Made by a program: the position numbers and the translations under genes | NCBI GenBank assembly: GCA_025642075.2 | Contig: JAODUO010000434.1 | Coordinates: 236,001-300,000 of the forward strand | From: Ridgeia piscesae | Taxonomy: Eukaryota; Annelida; Polychaeta; Sabellida; Siboglinidae | Length of the DNA: 64,000 bases | Reading direction: 5' to 3' | Part shown: piece by piece, positions 62,381 to 64,000 of the stretch | Layout: each line of letters opens with the position of its first letter | How positions within the stretch are numbered: position 1 is the first letter of the stretch | The notes under the pieces: generated by a model | Told to the model about the DNA's origin: nothing | Databases searched by the model: none | The model's input: only the letters and a program-made list of their open reading frames with translations

Positions 62381-63615
62381 GATCAAATATAATGTACTAC
62401 TTAGCAATACGATACGTATCGCGATACAGAGGTCACGATACGATACCTGTCGCGATACAGTCTGCGTTGACTATGGTGTGTTCGCACAGACAATGAACTC
62501 TTCTGTCGTGGTCACGTCATCACTCATAATTATGAAGTCCAAGCTGCATGCGTGCTTTTGAAAATATACTATTGTACTCTGCACAGATTTTACGTCGATA
62601 ACAATTAGATAGGGTACACGTATTACATGTTATAAATCGGCACTGTATCAATACACAGACAAACATTTGTCGTTTGCACAGGACGTTTGTTGCGTCACAT
62701 CAATGCCGCTAATAGTTCACATATTTCTACCATTAACAAGGGCATCCAATGTCAAAACGTATACCTTTGGGCTAGGCATAATTTAACAAAGACACCGTTT
62801 TAAAATAAAACTCGAGGGATCTTCTGTACAATATTGGTCCTTGTTAATGCCAAAAACACACCCTTGATCCAGGGAACCTCGGTAAAACAATTACCCTTCA
62901 AGTCAGCACATCCACAATACCATTAACACAGAGTAATTATTCACTGGCATCGACTGCGGTTTCTTTTTTCTCAAGCGTTACACGGCCACAATCCACAGGA
63001 TTAGGTTTGGGTTTAGCGTTAGTCACACAATGTACGTACATCAACATACATGGTGATAAATAATGTAACGATGATGGTGATGACGACGACGACGACGATG
63101 ATGATGGTGATGTACATGAATTGTGTTGAGGCAGCTCACTGTTCCAGGTTTGGGTTTGTATCAATACACATGACAGCTTGACTAAATATAATGTAATAGT
63201 GATGATGATGATGCTTGTGCATAATTCATAGTGTGGAGGCATATTACTGTTGCAGTTAGTTCCTCAAAATGTTGCTTGCGGTTATTTCGTGCTGTCTTCC
63301 GCCACCTCTCTCAGCGTCTGGATGTCGTTATCTGATCGAAGATCTGTATTCTGTAGACACTTGCAGAGACGGCACCAGTTTACGATGACACGAACCACCG
63401 GTACGTGGTAATGTAACGTTCATGTGAAGAAGGTCGAGTGTCACGAACGAAAGGAAAACAAGATAGGAACATTTGTGAAATCATCTTTGTGAAATCATCT
63501 TGGGATTACCATAATTTGGTTATACTGTCAGGGTCAGACGAACAATCGTGCTTAGCTTAATGGGTACAGACGTTTTAGATAATATTGATAGTAATGATTC
63601 TAATAATATTTAGCA
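62381..63615. other. No gene recognised
   Basis: A cgatacgtatcgcgatac-type motif recurs at 62407-62460 and a gat/gac trinucleotide run lies at 63067-63112. Otherwise nothing supported. Confidence 0.45.
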
Positions 63616-64000
63616 TAATTTAACAAGATTGAACAAGATTGCCACATAGAGTATCAACTCTAGATGACAGGCAGGTAAGGAAGCTCCAACCTATGCATCT
63701 AAGTGTATCTTGCCCTTTTGAGGTATATGTCGAATTATTTGTAAACATTAACACTACTAGCATCCACACATTTAGCCGATAATCTATTTCATTCATTTAT
63801 TGTTCTTTGCGAGGATGAAAACTTTCTTCATGGCCTCTGGTCCTTCTATCTTCCTTAACTGATAAAAAATATTTCTATCAATATTTTCATGATAATGTAA
63901 CATTTAAAGCCCTTCTATTTGATCTCCTCTCGATGTCCTGGTCTCTGACGTTGTTACACTACATTCTCTTAGTTTTAGACACATTTCATAACTAATATCC
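63616..64000 (-). mobile_element. LINE 3' end, family 1, copy 5, cut by window end
   Basis: Antisense copy with the tail taacaagattgaacaagatt and the familiar body up to catttcataactaatat. More diverged than the others. Continues outside the window. Confidence 0.8.

Noticed and set aside
62401..62460. Regulatory array of cgatacgtatcgcgatac motifs
   Set aside because: Only a few imperfect copies; this motif style is common in interspersed repeats and no function can be argued.

Overview
This is a piece of an animal nuclear genome: intron-rich genes with GT-AG splice sites, few long open frames, very many microsatellites and minisatellites, tRNA-derived SINEs and 3' ends of LINE retrotransposons. 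The two proteins that can be assembled are bilaterian. The myosin light chain has a C-terminal half closest, from memory, to mollusc regulatory light chains, so a marine invertebrate, perhaps a lophotrochozoan, is the best guess; the phylum is not settled by what I can see.

Left part (1-26.6 kb, + strand): the gene for cytosolic purine 5'-nucleotidase (NT5C2, cN-II), entered after its motif I exon. Fifteen exons join in one open frame of 510 residues plus stop (1532 coding bases in the window; the first base of the first codon is upstream). HAD motifs II, III and IV are present. Its introns hold most of the repeats, above all a 12-kb intron (6209-18237) with a 36-bp array, a (GTTN)n tract, a 30-bp array, a 31-bp array, two SINEs and a TA-flanked MITE.

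Middle (26.6-35.3 kb): no recognised gene. It holds LINE relics, MITE-like elements, AT and GT microsatellites, an RFX-type X-box and a CpG-rich block with a TATA box at 34.7-35.1 kb.

Right-middle (35.3-50.4 kb, - strand): a muscle-type myosin regulatory light chain gene, convergent to NT5C2. Seven coding segments give 192 residues with a Lys-rich N-terminal extension, a conserved Thr-Ser phosphorylation site and one canonical EF-hand loop. Two 102-bp exons in tandem (40230-40331 and 39641-39742) encode alternative versions of the same segment, EF-hand II. They have the same length and phase and are about 63% identical, so they look like a mutually exclusive exon pair. This is the most interesting biology in the window. 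A candidate TATA/CArG promoter lies near 52.6 kb.

Right end (50.4-64 kb): no recognised gene. There are a CpG-rich block (53.8-54.7 kb), large microsatellites, two further copies of the LINE family found in NT5C2 introns, SINE fragments and layered tandem duplications at 61-62.4 kb. Most open frames in the window are by-products of tandem repeats whose period is a multiple of three.
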